From Ailanthus altissimus (taxonomy: Eukaryota; Streptophyta; Magnoliopsida; Sapindales; Simaroubaceae), in assembly GCA_946807835.1 (NCBI GenBank), contig OX327691.1, positions 15,675,688 through 15,739,687 on the forward strand: 64,000 nt of DNA, in the 5' to 3' direction. The notes beneath the pieces were generated by a model that did no database searches, had not been told where the DNA came from, and worked only from the letters and a program-made list of their open reading frames with translations. This document shows, piece by piece, positions 1 to 11,023 of the stretch. How positions within the stretch are numbered: position 1 is the first letter of the stretch; each line of letters begins with the position of its first letter. A program made the position numbers and the translations under genes.

Positions 1-476
1 TTTACTCTAACAAATAGGGTTAATAGACACGAAATAAATCCTATATAAACACTTGTAAACCCCTTATTTCAAATTAAACTTTATGAGAGACTTTAAGGGA
101 GGGGAAGAATTGGGTAGACACTAAGTGCTTGTGTGTGCTAGGGTGAAACCGTTGTTTGTGTGTTCATTGCTCGTGGTAGAGTAAGGGTACACTAAACATT
201 AGGTCCTTTTAAGGGTTCTTCATTGGATTTTCCTTATAAAATATCTAGAGAGTTAATAAGAGAGGCTAGAATCCTTGGATTCACCGTGGACATAGGCAAT
301 TAGTTGAACCACGTAAGATTGTGTTGTGCTCTTTTATATTTTGCCTTGAATTCTTGGTATTTTACTTAATTAATAGGTTATTCCGCTGCGTAAGGAGGTT
401 AGGGTTCTAAGTTGAACTTAAGGTTCTTCGCTTCAACCTAATCTCAAGAGGGAGAAGAGCGTTCCCTCCTTCAACA
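1..476 (+). repeat. 5' LTR (partial), copia family A
   Basis: The sequence matches the last part of the complete LTR at 2570-3356 and ends in CAACA two to three bases before the tRNA primer site. The left end lies outside the window. Confidence 0.85.
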
Positions 477-479
477 AAC

Positions 480-490
480 TGGTATCAGAG
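480..490 (+). other. Retrotransposon primer binding site
   Basis: TGGTATCAGAG follows the LTR end. This is the usual plant copia primer site, complementary to the 3' end of cytosolic initiator Met-tRNA. Reverse-strand equivalents are at 1495-1505 and, with one mismatch, 49347-49356. Confidence 0.85.
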
Positions 491-521
491 TTAAAGGTTC
501 GATAATACACATTTGGAGTAT

Positions 522-832
522 TTAAACCATGGTTGCAATCAAGCAAGAAATAGAGAAGTTCAATGGGATGAATGACTTTAATCTTTGAAGGAAGAAGGTT
601 AGGGCTCTATCAGTGAAGGAAGGGCTAGACTCAGCCTTGGAAGAAGCCAACTTCTCAACTAGTGATGAGACGACAACCTTAAAGTCTGGGAAGAAAGATT
701 GGGACAAGATTCAAAAAAAGGCTCACAACACTATAATATTGGCATTGCACGATGAAGAATTAAAGGAAGCTGGTGATGAAGAAACTGCTTTAGGGCTATG
801 GAAGAGACTCGAGGCATTATACTCGGGGCTAT
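522..832 (+). pseudogene. Copia gag 5' fragment (family A)
   Basis: Gag amino-terminal region in the forward strand, broken by an in-frame stop near 586-588. It then reads MKEGLDSALEE... up to ...WKRLEALY, where homology stops at the inversion joint. The conserved block with WKRLEALY and IQKKA matches the reverse-strand gag copies at 833-1463 and 48893-49225. No zinc knuckle or protease is present in this half. It is an inactive relic. Confidence 0.75.
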
Positions 833-1463
833 GCTTCATTCCTTGTGCAAGCAATGTTGCTCCACTCTTGGACTTAGATCTCTTTGTCAATTCTTTCGAG
901 TTCAATGATGCCTTAACGTCATTCATCGTTAAAGACTCCTTACCATACATCAGCGTATCCATAAATCTCTCATAGCTCTTTGGCAACGAACTTAACGGGA
1001 TAATGACCTTGTCTTCATCCTCAGTCTTAATGCCTAGTTGCTTAAAACTTATGATGATCTTGTTGAACTCGTCAATGTGAGTTCTCAATGAAGATCCCTC
1101 GTGCATTGTTAGTTGATGCAGTTTCTTTTTCACAAGAAGTCTATTTGCAAGAGACTTCTTCATGTATAATGCTTTGAGTCTCTTCCATAGCCCAAAGCAA
1201 TTTCTTCATCACCAGCTTCTTTTAATACTTCGTGGCGCAATGCCAATATTATAGTGTTGTGAGCCTTTTTCTGAATCGTGTTCCAATATTTCTACCCGAA
1301 TTTTGAGGTTGTCGTCTCATCGTTAGTTGAGGAGCTGGCTTCTTCCAAGACTGAGTCTAGCCCTTCCTTCACTGGTAGAGCCCTAACTTTCTTCCTCCAA
1401 AGATTGAAGTCATTCATCCCATTGAACTTGTCTATTTCTTGCGTGATTGCAGCTATGGTTTAA
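833..1463 (-). pseudogene. Copia gag fragment, inverted copy (family A)
   Basis: Minus-strand gag of the same family. The longest open piece, 723-1163, runs from MKKSLANRLLVKKKLHQLTM to LLAQG and then crosses the joint at about 833 into the antisense of the forward gag, so its carboxyl end is an artefact of the junction. The upstream part (1164-1463) needs at least one frameshift and one stop read-through. Compared with the copy at 48366-49313, the zinc knuckle and protease are missing. Confidence 0.75.
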
Positions 1464-1508
1464 ATACCCCAAGTGTGTATTATCGAACCTTTAGCTCTGA
1501 TACCAGTT

Positions 1509-2288
1509 TGTTGAGGGAGGGAACACCCTTCTTTCTTTTGAGATTAGGTTGAAGTGAAGAGCCTCAAGTTCAACCTAGAACCCTAACCTCTTTGCGCAAC
1601 GGAATAACCTATTAATTAAGCAAAATACCAAGAATTCAAGACAAAATATAAAATATAAAGGAGCACAATACAATGTTACGTGGTTCGGCTAATTACCTAT
1701 GTCCACGGTGGATCCAAGGATTCTAACCTCTCTTGTTAACTCCCTAAAGTTTTTACAAGAAAAAACTAATGAAGAACCCTTAAAATGACCTAATGTTTAG
1801 TATAACCTTACTTTACCAAGAGCAATGAACACTCAAACGACGGTTCCACCCCAGTACACATAAGCACTCAGTGTCTACCCAGTTTTTCCCCTCTCTTAGA
1901 GTTTCTCTTAATGCTTAATCTGAAATAAAAGGTTTACAAGTATTTATATAGGGTTTGTTTCATGCTTACTAACCCGATTCCTTGTTGGAGTAAGAGTCCA
2001 CTTGTTTTGAAAGTCCTAAACTTTCCAAAACTCAAAATTCGGATCAAAACCGACTTCCTGACGCTGCTGGCGCCGCGGTACTGGCCATTATTGCTCTTAT
2101 CGTTGTGGTGCTGGGGACCCATCATTGCTGCACTGGGTTTCATCGCTTCCATCACCGCGGCGCTAAGGATCCAGAGCTGCGACGCTGAGCTTTTGATTTG
2201 GGTGCCATGGCGCTCAGCCCTGGGCGCCGTGACGCTCTTCTCTGGGCATACTAACCCTATTCCTTATTGAACCACCAATTTTCTAACA
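1509..2288 (-). repeat. Complete LTR, inverted (copia family A)
   Basis: A 780-bp LTR in minus orientation. Its 3' end abuts the reverse primer site at 1495-1505, and its 5' end reads TGTTAGAAAA on the minus strand at 2288. The U3 part contains a GC-rich stretch (about 2055-2240) with repeated GGCGC and CTG words. It joins directly to forward-oriented 3' internal sequence of the same family from about 2293. Confidence 0.8.
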
Positions 2289-2569
2289 ATTAGGATGGCC
2301 ATGAGTGGCCCAACGTGGGGTGTAGGGGTAATTCAGACCACTAGGTGACATACAAACCGATCTCACCGAGGTGATGAAGATCGAAAAGGAGTGCAATGTA
2401 TCCAACCCTATGCAAGGTGCACATATAACTTTGGAGACCAAAGTCACTATTCCGGGGAAAGTTAAGTCTTGGTGGAGACTTAAATAGGCTCAACTCTAGG
2501 TGACAAAGTATCAGTATGGATCGGATCCCGAAACCTTCTTATTGGAAGATTTTGAATCAAGAAATGGTT

Positions 2570-3356
2570 TGTTGAAAATTTGGTGATTCAACAATCTTGG
2601 TTATACAAGTATTGATATGAATACTAAAGTGGAGAGTCACAAGAAGTCTAGAACGTGTGAGACACGTATAGAGAAGTTTAGGACGTGTGGGACATAAAGA
2701 AGGAAGTGAAATGAGACTCGAAAACGCAAAGGAAGCGAAAAAAATGCATTACCCAATAAGGAATAGGGTTAGTAGGCCCAGGGATGAAGGTCGCGGCACC
2801 AGAAGCGTCAGGATGTCCGGATTTCGATCCGAATTTCGAGTTTTAGAAAGTTTAGGACTTTCAAAACAAGTGAACTCTTACTTCAACAAGGAATAAAGTT
2901 AGTAGGCACGAAATAAACTATATACAAACACTTGTAAACCCTTCATTTCAGATTAAGCATTAAAAGAGTCTCTAAGAAAGGGGAAGAACTGGATAAATAC
3001 TAAATGCTTGTGTGCGCTAGAGTGGAACCGTTATTTGGGCGATTATTGCTCGTGGTAAAGTAAGGGTTGACTAAAACATTAGGTCTTTTTCGAGGTTATT
3101 CATTAGGTTTTCCTTGTAAAATCTCTAGGGAGTTAATAAAAGATGTTAGGATCCTTGGATCCACCGTGAATGTAGGCAATTGACTTAATCACATAAGATT
3201 ATGTTGTGCTCTTTTATATTCTGCTTTGAATTCTTTGTATTTTGTTTGATTAACAGGTTATTTCACTGCGCAAGGAAGTTAGAATTATAGGTTGAACGTG
3301 AGGTTCTTCGCTTCAACTTAATTTCAAGAGGAAGAAGGGCGTTCCCTCCCTCAACA
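2570..3356 (+). repeat. 3' LTR (copia family A)
   Basis: A 787-bp LTR that begins TGTTGAAAA and ends TCAACA. It matches the minus-strand LTR at 47109-47901 over its length, apart from a shortened GC-rich U3 segment. It marks the right end of the element. Confidence 0.85.
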
Positions 3357-4245
3357 GATAGTGATACAAAAAAGAATCCGATTTAGAATAGAAATCCAGC
3401 ATTTTGTATACACATCTTTTTATATTTCATGCACTTAGACGTTAATTTTGCACATTTGATAAAGAGTCTCAGGTGATTTTTAAGATATTAATTTCTAATT
3501 AAATATTATTATATATATTAATTTTAATTAAGGATTCCACATATAACAATGATTTAATTAAAAAAAAACCTCTAAAAATATCTAAGATTTAATCTTATCC
3601 CTTGTCTTATAAAATATTGTTTAAGATTACAAGTTGTATTTAGCCCCTATAACAATCCCCCCTCTTTCAAAAATGATATCATTAATTAGTTTATTTCAAT
3701 CACAATAATATTCGTATTCAGTAACTTATTTGTTGGTAGGGAAGTTTTGGTATCTCATTCTTCGTCGGGCATTAATGTCATATTTGTGTACTTTTCTTTT
3801 TGCATTTGTATTTCTAGCCAAATCATTTGTCTCTTAAAAAAGAAAAAAAAAAAGCATGTACTGTTGCTCTTACAAGTATTGTGATAATAATATTGTTCAA
3901 CTCGGTCAGTAAAAGTTTTCGAAATATAATAATAATTTTTTCAAAATGATTTTTTTCTGCATTTTTTTTGTAAATCTAGCTAGATGAAGATGCTTAGATT
4001 TTCAACTTAAGTATTAGATTCACTTAATTATTTTTGTTACAAACAATGATCTTATGATTTTTTTGTAGCCGTCTTAACGTTATCCAAAAGTTTATTCGTA
4101 CGAAAATGAGTAATATTATACTTTTTTAATATTTTTTTTATAAGTGATGAGTTAAATATAAATTAAATAATTTAATATATTTTATAAAATTTGACATTCT
4201 TATGACATCAATTAAGTTACAGTCTTAATACTCTTTTTATTATAT
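3357..4245. other. AT-rich intergenic DNA, nothing recognised
   Basis: AT-rich sequence with short homopolymer tracts and no reading frame, repeat boundary or RNA structure I can defend. Confidence 0.6.
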
Positions 4246-5364
4246 ATGTAACGAAAAATCATAATTCACACTATAAGTAAGAACATATAAGATCAATACA
4301 TTAATAAAGAAAAAATATATACCAATCAACAAAAAAATAAGATATACGTAGTTCAACTCAAAATTATCTATGTTTACGGAAGATCTATGATCCAACTTCT
4401 TATTATTAATATAGATCACTAAGTATCTTTTTACATTATTAATGATCTCATAAGACCCCTTAATATTTTTCATAGAAATATTTAAGTCTTTACCCTTGAT
4501 TGTCATGACTCCTCAAGACCTCTTAGTATCTCCTTATAAAAGATTTTTACAAAGAATACAAAAATAGCCCGAGCATCTAAGTTAAAAGAATCTATGATGT
4601 TTCATTTGTTCACTTAAGAATAAAGAAGAACACTTCCCAAAATGTTACACCCTAGTGCTCCACGCACTTAGTGCCAAAAATAACTCATCTATTCTCTCTT
4701 ATGGTTACATCTTAAAATTTTAGATGTTTATCTTTCTCTTGTGTTTAGAAGAGTTTATATAGCGAATAAAACACACTTTGAAACCCTAAACTTAGTTGGG
4801 ATAATATGTAATGAAAAATCATAATTCACACTATAAGTAAGAACATATAAGATCAATACATTAATAAAGAAAAAAATATATACCAATCAACAAAAAAATA
4901 AGATATACGTAGTTCAACTCAAAATTATCTATGTTTACGGAAGATCTATGATCCAACTTCTTATTATTAATATAGATCACTAAGTATCTTTTTACATTAT
5001 TAATGATCTCATAAGACCCCTTAATATTTTTCATAGAAATATTTAAGTCTTTACCCTTGATTGTCATGACTCCTCAAGACCTCTTAGTATCTCCTTATAA
5101 AAGATTTTTACAAAGAATACAAAAATAGCCCGAGCATCTAAGTTAAAAGAATCTATGATGTTTCATTTGTTCACTTAAGAATAAAGAAGAACACTTCCCA
5201 AAATGTTACACCCTAGTGCTCCACGCACTTAGTGCCAAAAATAACTCATCTATTCTCTCTTATGGTTACATCTTAAAATTTTAGATGTTTATCTTTCTCT
5301 TGTGTTTAGAAGAGTTTATATAGCGAATAAAACACCCTTTGAAACCCTAAACTTAGTTGGGATA
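4246..5364. repeat. Recent tandem duplication, about 560-bp unit x2
   Basis: Two adjacent direct copies, about 4246-4803 and 4806-5364. They differ by a few substitutions (for example 4252 versus 4812) and one extra A in the second copy. Each carries the same minus-strand open stretch starting MTIKGKDLNIS, which has no recognisable domain. On the minus strand a TATA-like ctatataaactc precedes it, so the unit may be LTR or promoter sequence. The near identity indicates a young duplication. Confidence 0.9.
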
Positions 5365-5454
5365 AGATTCCTTACTTGTAGGAGTCCTAATTTCACTTAA
5401 AGAAGTCAATTGAACCAAAACAGAAAATACCCTAAAATTGCTGCTTGAATAGTA

Positions 5455-7040
5455 TGTTGGGAGTGAATTTATCTAGGGTGTTTGCATGTGAGATTTGTGT
5501 TTAACAATAAAATATACATATCGCATACATATATAAATACAGCGGAAGCATAAAACTTTGCAGTAAATACAATTATTACATATTAATCAAATTAACAAAA
5601 ATAAAATTGAAAAATAACTCTTGAAGCCTTTGGATCGAAATTGTTGAAATAATGAATGACAGTATTTGATCCAGCAAAAGTTTAACAACTTAAACTTATG
5701 TTCTTGATTTTTTCTTTTTGATTAACACTTAATCAATTAATCAAAAACCTATTTTACTAAATTGGTTTTAATGCCATATAAAAGAATATTATGAATTCAA
5801 CAACTTGAATCCAAAATTTAAAAAATAATTTCTCTTTTCTCTCTTTATAATGGCTGGCCAACTTTTTTTAACAAAATGAAAATTTAACAACTTATGAATT
5901 TAATTACATTTGGTATTATATACAAATTATTTTAATTTCAATTTATTACACTTAATTTCAATTTGCATTTAACCTAACCTAACCTAACCATAATTAACTC
6001 TTAACTCTAGTTAGGTTAAATGAACATAAATATTCTAATTATAGTTAACTAACTTAATCATGGTTAGGTTAATCTTTACTTAACCATTAAGTAAAGTTAA
6101 CTTAACCTTATGGTTAACTCTTAACCATAGTTAAATTAAATTATTTATTTAACTATTAAATAAATAAATATTCATTTAAATTATTTAACAATTAAATAAT
6201 TATTAAGTGAAATTATATTTATGTCCTTACTAGGTTAGCAAGTTAACCTAAAGTGGGTTCCACTATTTAACCATATACTTTAGTTAACTTAACCATAGCA
6301 AATTGTTGAATTTAACTATATTGAACTATTTAATACGATACGCTACCTAAGTGCTCAAAGAGTATATTTCATATTAGGACTCCCTAAGTTCACGCCCGAT
6401 TCGTCAAATGAAACTATTTTATAAGTCCGTGATCAATGCCCCACGCACACGTCACGAATATTACAAATCTGTGTGTTATACCGTATATATTGGAGTTACT
6501 ACATATTCGTATAATCCTTCCATCATTATATCCTGGATGAGCAAAAAATAGATCATTACCGTCAAATCCCGATAATTTTATCCATGAACTTATCTCCAGA
6601 TTCATATCTTAATGAATAATATACGCAAACACTTTTATTATATTGGTCAAACCTATAGGAAACTCATTTCCCAGGTTCATTGCTTACGGCCATAAGATCT
6701 CATAAGATACAATATTGAAGTATCGGATATACAACCCACTTATATGAGTTTGTGGATCTCATATCTACGCACACTGAACTCCATAAGCATCGGACCATAC
6801 CCAGCAATACGTAGCGGTTAGACCATGAAATGTCTCTTACATACGTGGAACCAAAGTATAGTGGATCTTTCACAAGTCCACTATGGCGCTCAAGTCAAAG
6901 GACCACAAATACTACTCAACTCGAGAGGACATTCCTTTAACGGATTCATAAGATATTTATTGGGGTCTTCGTGAATCTATTTAATATCTAATTCTGACTA
7001 AATATCTGCATATCTATACGAGCTTCAACCAAACTCATGG
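5455..7040 (-). mobile_element. Large LTR-like relic related to the solo LTR at 39.7-41.9 kb
   Basis: The minus strand is similar to 39724-41917 over scattered blocks. One covers a gtccgtgatcaatgccccac-type segment near 6424-6445 (compare 40800-40830); another covers the 'caaatgaaactatttt' block (compare 40830-40850). The minus-strand 3' end has the typical 'gcttccgctg' near the LTR end and finishes CCCAACA at 5455. No matching 5' TG end or target duplication was found on the right, so it is probably truncated near 7040. Confidence 0.55.
5973..5991 (+). repeat. AACCT pentamer run, about 4 copies
   Basis: Four consecutive AACCT-type units inside the LTR-like relic, followed by a region rich in TTAACC/GGTTAA words (5990-6310). 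It looks like local slippage within a repeat and is not a plant telomere, whose unit is TTTAGGG. Confidence 0.7.
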
Positions 7041-8355
7041 TTAACTTAATTACTAGAATGACATTCAATACATCATTTATTATAAAGTAAAATTAAATTA
7101 TATTTATATTAGAGAAAATTCTAAAAGATTAAGAATAATTACAAGTTCTCCTTTACTTCAGTATTGTTAAAAGTATTGTTAAAGATGATAATTTTGTATG
7201 TCTTATTAAACAATGAAGTTCTTGTAAAGAACGTAAAAAAAAAAAATTAATTGTCTTAGCTAAGCACATACAGCAAATAATTATGAAATGGCACAATTTC
7301 TGTTTTGTAAAAACTCAAAACCATTCCCATTGCCTATTGAAACTCATAAGACAGAGTCTCCAATATGTATGCACGTGGCTCCAGTTACCCAATCAAAAAA
7401 TAGTTGCCTGTAATTATGAAACAGTTGATATCTGACTTGTAGCAAAGCAACCAAAGTGTCAATTATTTCTACTTTGATGCATTTTTGCTCGCAATATTTT
7501 TATTTCATAATTTTCAATCATATTTAATGGACTTGAGATTCATTAGTATTTATTTCATTTTTCAAATAATAATCAACGGCTATTGTTGCAATCAAAATTA
7601 GATTTAAGCATTTAGCATTAGACTCTCTTTCAAGCACACAAGCAGTTTAATTTTAAATCAAAAGAACAATGTGAAAACAAACGTCCAATGATCCCACCAA
7701 ACTTTCTCCATCTTATTCACCTTCTCAACTTCTTTTGAATTTGCATCTTTTAGAATGACGACTCCATTATTCTCTTTTGATAAAATTTAATACAACCATT
7801 CAACAAAAAATTTAATTTTTTTTAAAAAAAAGCCAAAAAAACAAGTGAAAGAAATTTATGAACCAACATAATTATTAAATATAATTTAAATTACAAAAAA
7901 ATAATTATTAAATATATTTTAATAATCTCTAGTTATTAACAAATTTATGAACCAACATAACAAAGTCCTACTTCCATAATATCAGAATTATTTGCGATGA
8001 GTAATGTGGTCAATAAAGACACAAACTACTATTACAAAATATCACTAATAATCTCGGTATAAATAAAATATATACAACTAATTTCTGAACAAAATTTAAA
8101 AAAAAATTACAATTTACTTGAATTTCTAACAACAAAATAAATTTACAAAAAAAAATAATATTAAGATTGCAAATAATCTCTATAAGAGATGAAAGGAACT
8201 AACACTTGAATGTCAATTTTTTTTTTGTCTTTACATAAATGAATTCTCTCATTAACAATTATAAATATTTGTTTCCAGGCAATAATAAATTAGAATATGT
8301 AGACTTACTCGTCCATTAATATATAAGTCAAAAATTTAAGTGTAGCTGATTCGTT
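7041..8355. other. AT-rich intergenic DNA
   Basis: No gene or bounded repeat recognised. Poly-A and poly-T tracts and AATTATTAAATAT-type duplications (about 7868-7935) are the only structure seen. Confidence 0.6.
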
Positions 8356-8451
8356 GAGAAGCATCAAGAGAAAAGTAATACTAATGGAAATTGATGACAC
8401 TATGAGAAGCATCAAGAGGAAAGTGATACGAATGAGAATTGATGAGACTAT
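8356..8451 (+). repeat. 48-bp tandem repeat x2
   Basis: Two adjacent 48-bp units, 8356-8403 and 8404-8451, each beginning GAGAAGCATCAAGAG and differing at a few positions. They cause a repeated 16-residue peptide in a short open frame that shows no other coding sign. Confidence 0.85.
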
Positions 8452-9100
8452 ACATATATCATTTTCTAGCATGCAAGAACAATATCATTATCACTCATTG
8501 AAACTGGTGCTTGTTCGGCAAATAACAAACTTGTTTAATGATGAAAACAATTAAGAGATTCAGACCTAAAGAAATTATTTTGAATAAAAAAATTATAAAA
8601 ATTAACTAAAAATGCTAGAAATTGCCAAAGCACTTGAATTTGCTAGAAATTGAATAAACTCTAACTAACTAAATTTTCAAAACTTACATTCAAAGATTAA
8701 ACAAATTGACAGAAATTAACTTAAAATTTTAAATTATACATTTGAAGATTGATCGAGATTAGTGCTTTGACACAACTTCACAATTTAATTTTTAAATCAA
8801 ATCAAAATTTGATTAAAAAAATAATAAAAAATATGTTGATATAAGAAAAAATATTTGTTAATAAATTGATAAAAGATAATTAAAGATGAGATTAGATTTG
8901 ACGACGAGAAAGAGAGAATAAAATTGGACCTGACAAAAAAAATTATTTCAAATTAAAAAAAGAGAAAAAAAATGAGACGACAAGCAACAAATTGTTTCTA
9001 TAATTTTAATTTTTTTTAAGACTTAACAGCATCTTTTTATAATTTTAATAAGTCTTTACAACGGCTAAAATAGTCATCACAAAACAGGTCGCAAAAAATC
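8452..9100. other. AT-rich DNA, probably interior of a CACTA-type element
   Basis: No coding potential seen. The right end is the CACTA terminus at 9101-9114. The left terminus was not located, so how much belongs to the element is unknown. Confidence 0.4.
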
Positions 9101-9114
9101 ATTTTCTTGTAGTG
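9101..9114 (-). mobile_element. Right terminus of a CACTA (En/Spm) element
   Basis: The minus strand reads CACTACAAGAAAAT at its outer end, which is the classical CACTA terminal inverted repeat. The element would extend leftwards. I found no second CACTA end between 7000 and 9100, so it is either decayed or internally rearranged. Confidence 0.55.
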
Positions 9115-9136
9115 AACATCTAGTTTGATACCTTAC

Positions 9137-9283
9137 CAACAACAAACCAAACAAATAAAAATGCACAAATAAGAAATGACACCCACCAGTGCCGAAGATA
9201 AACCCGGCAAGGTAAAATATCATCCTGCCAAATCTTATCGATGTTGTGTTGTCCGTAATGCTGAAAGAAGATCTCCTTGCTTC
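9137..9283 (-). pseudogene. Orphan exon-like segment with a membrane helix
   Basis: The minus strand shows a textbook acceptor (TTTTTTTCACAG) at 9284-9295, an open 147-nt segment, and a donor GTAAGG at 9131-9136. Both splice junctions would be phase 1, so the exon is symmetric. It encodes about 49 residues: a polar part with HYGQHNIDKIWQDD, then a tryptophan-rich stretch ending in a likely transmembrane helix (WWVSFLICAFLFVWFVVG). Base composition differs from the surrounding AT-rich DNA. I do not recognise the family and see no neighbouring exons, so this is probably a leftover or captured gene piece. Confidence 0.45.
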
Positions 9284-9494
9284 CTGTGAAAAAAATGGCC
9301 AGCAAATATAGTATGCTAAAATGGAAGAAGAATTAAAAGAAACAAAAATTCTTATATGTTAATTGAGGGCATTATGGTATTTTTACAAAGATTCTGTCAA
9401 TTCTTCAAACGACAATTATGATTTAAGGGGTAGTTTCTACAAATTTTTGTTTCATTTGACAGAGGATGGTAAAAACCCAAATTTGGGGGAAAAA

Positions 9495-10420
9495 AATAAA
9501 AGTTACCCATATATATAACATCACAAGTCTGGAGAAAACCCTAATCCTAAAAATAAAAAGTTGCAGTAAAATTTAAATTTGGATTCAAATTTTGTTTAAT
9601 TTGAATTAAAAATTAGATTTTTTTTAATGAATTTGGATCTGAATTAAAAAAAATTTAATGAATTCGAAACTTAAGTTTTATTTAAATTTTTTCAAATTTA
9701 GATTTAAGTCCTAACTTTTATAAAATAATTCTAATTTTTTTATTTTTTTTAAATATTTAGGTTAAATTTAAAATTTTTGAATATTTATTATATAAAATAA
9801 TTATTAAATTTATATATAATAAAGATTAAGAATTTAAAACATTAATTGGAGACTTTAAAAAGTTAAATAAAAATTAAATAAAATTCGAATTCCAATATAA
9901 ATTTCTAATTTCACAAAAACTCGAATCTAATTTTTTTAAATAAAAAAAAACCCAATTTAAGTCTAGATTCAAGATTTTCCAAATTAGAATTCGATTCCAA
10001 ATTATTTTGCCAACCCGTAGGAAAATGTTAAAAAGCTTAAATTTTTGAAAGGGACGTTGTCTTTTTGACAATCCCACCAAAGATTTGGGTAACCAACTTT
10101 GAAACTTAAAACGCGTCCTTTATTTATGAAACATCTATTTTCTCATATATTTAGTACTTTCATCCTTTTATCTTTCTTCTGGTGTAAAATCAGTATCTGA
10201 AAAAAAAAAGTTAGAAAATGACGACTTTTTTAATTGACTATAAATATATATAATATTACATGGCTCTAGAGAACCCTAATCCTAGGAACAAGAAGAAGAA
10301 GGGTGCAAAATAATATTAAAAAGCTTGAAATTTCTGAAGGGACGTTGTCTTTTTGGCAATTGCGTAACAGAATTTGGTGACCAACTTTGAAACTCGAAAC
10401 GCATTAGTTATTGGAAATTT
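9495..10420. repeat. Duplicated gene-start-like segment, one copy split by a MITE
   Basis: Copy 2 (about 10240-10420) has a TATA-like tataaatatatata, then a short open frame (10264-10314, MALENPNPRNKKKKG...), then a conserved gggacgttgtctttttg block. Copy 1 carries the same features in two pieces, 9495-9567 (encoding ENPNPKNKK) and 10020-10130, separated by about 450 bp of AT-rich DNA. The parent gene is not recognised. Copy 2 acts as the uninterrupted version of copy 1. Confidence 0.6.
9563..10019. mobile_element. AT-rich MITE candidate
   Basis: An approximately 455-bp AT-rich insert with imperfect terminal inverted repeats. The left side reads aaatttggattcaaattttg and the right side, read in reverse, begins GGGTTGGCAAAATAATTTGG. 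It interrupts copy 1 of the duplicated segment, and copy 2 provides the empty site. Similar AT-rich palindromic stretches lie near 27780-28290 and 29757-30112. The superfamily is unclear. Confidence 0.5.
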
Positions 10421-11023
10421 TTCGAAAATGGTTTCCAATTTTATAGGTATTTTTTCAGCCACGTATGAATTTTTTTTAAGTTTTATAATTAAAAAAATCA
10501 AATTTTAAATATTTTTAATTTTTTCATCTCTCTTATCCAAGTGCATAATATGTGAAAAATTTGTATATTTGGTGATAAATGAATAAATTTTATTAAAAAG
10601 ATAATGAAAAAAAATTTAAAAAGCAAAAAAAAGGGCCAAAATGCCATTTTTAATTGTCATATGTGCTAGCTCTACACGTACAGTCATGTCATGTGGCGTG
10701 ACCTAAATTTTTTAATTAAATTTATTTTGATTTACAATTAAATTAATTTTAGTTATTAAATAAATTAAAAATTAAATTTTATTATTGTCATTTTAAATTA
10801 GTTTAATTTATTGCATAAAATATAGTATTAATATACTTAATTATATTACTATGCTTAATTATTTAATTACTTTTTTAAAATATTCATTAGTAATTAAATA
10901 AATAACAATTAAATAATTAAATAGTATAATGAACAATGTTTGCTCTTAAAAGTGTAACAAAATATGTATTTTAAAGATTTTCTTTATACAACAACAACTT
11001 ATAAACATAAGATTATATTATTT
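10421..11023. other. AT-rich intergenic DNA
   Basis: Nothing recognised beyond AATTAAA-rich low-complexity sequence. Confidence 0.6.

Larger units (their letters stand above)
1..3356 (+). mobile_element. Rearranged Ty1/copia element, family A
   Basis: A non-autonomous copia element, entered by the window inside its 5' LTR. In order: 5' LTR remainder 1-476; primer binding site 480-490 (TGGTATCAGAG, complementary to the 3' end of initiator Met-tRNA); 5' gag 522-832; a block in the opposite orientation 833-2288 (gag then a complete LTR); a forward 3' internal piece 2289-2569; forward 3' LTR 2570-3356 with TG...CA ends. Integrase and reverse transcriptase are absent. The same LTR and internal sequences recur reversed at 47109-50173, which supports the boundaries. 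The inverted block makes the element partly palindromic. The order of events (nested insertion, self-integration or inversion) is inference. Confidence 0.85.

Noticed and set aside
613..975. 120-residue plus-strand open frame taken as one gag protein
   Set aside because: Gag homology ends at about 832. The rest is antisense of the inverted copy.
723..1163. 146-residue open frame taken as one gag protein
   Set aside because: Its last 37 residues cross the inversion joint and are antisense of the forward gag copy. Only the first part is gag.
5973..5991. Possible interstitial telomere repeat
   Set aside because: The unit is AACCT, not the plant telomere unit, and there are only about four copies in a TTAACC-rich LTR-like region.
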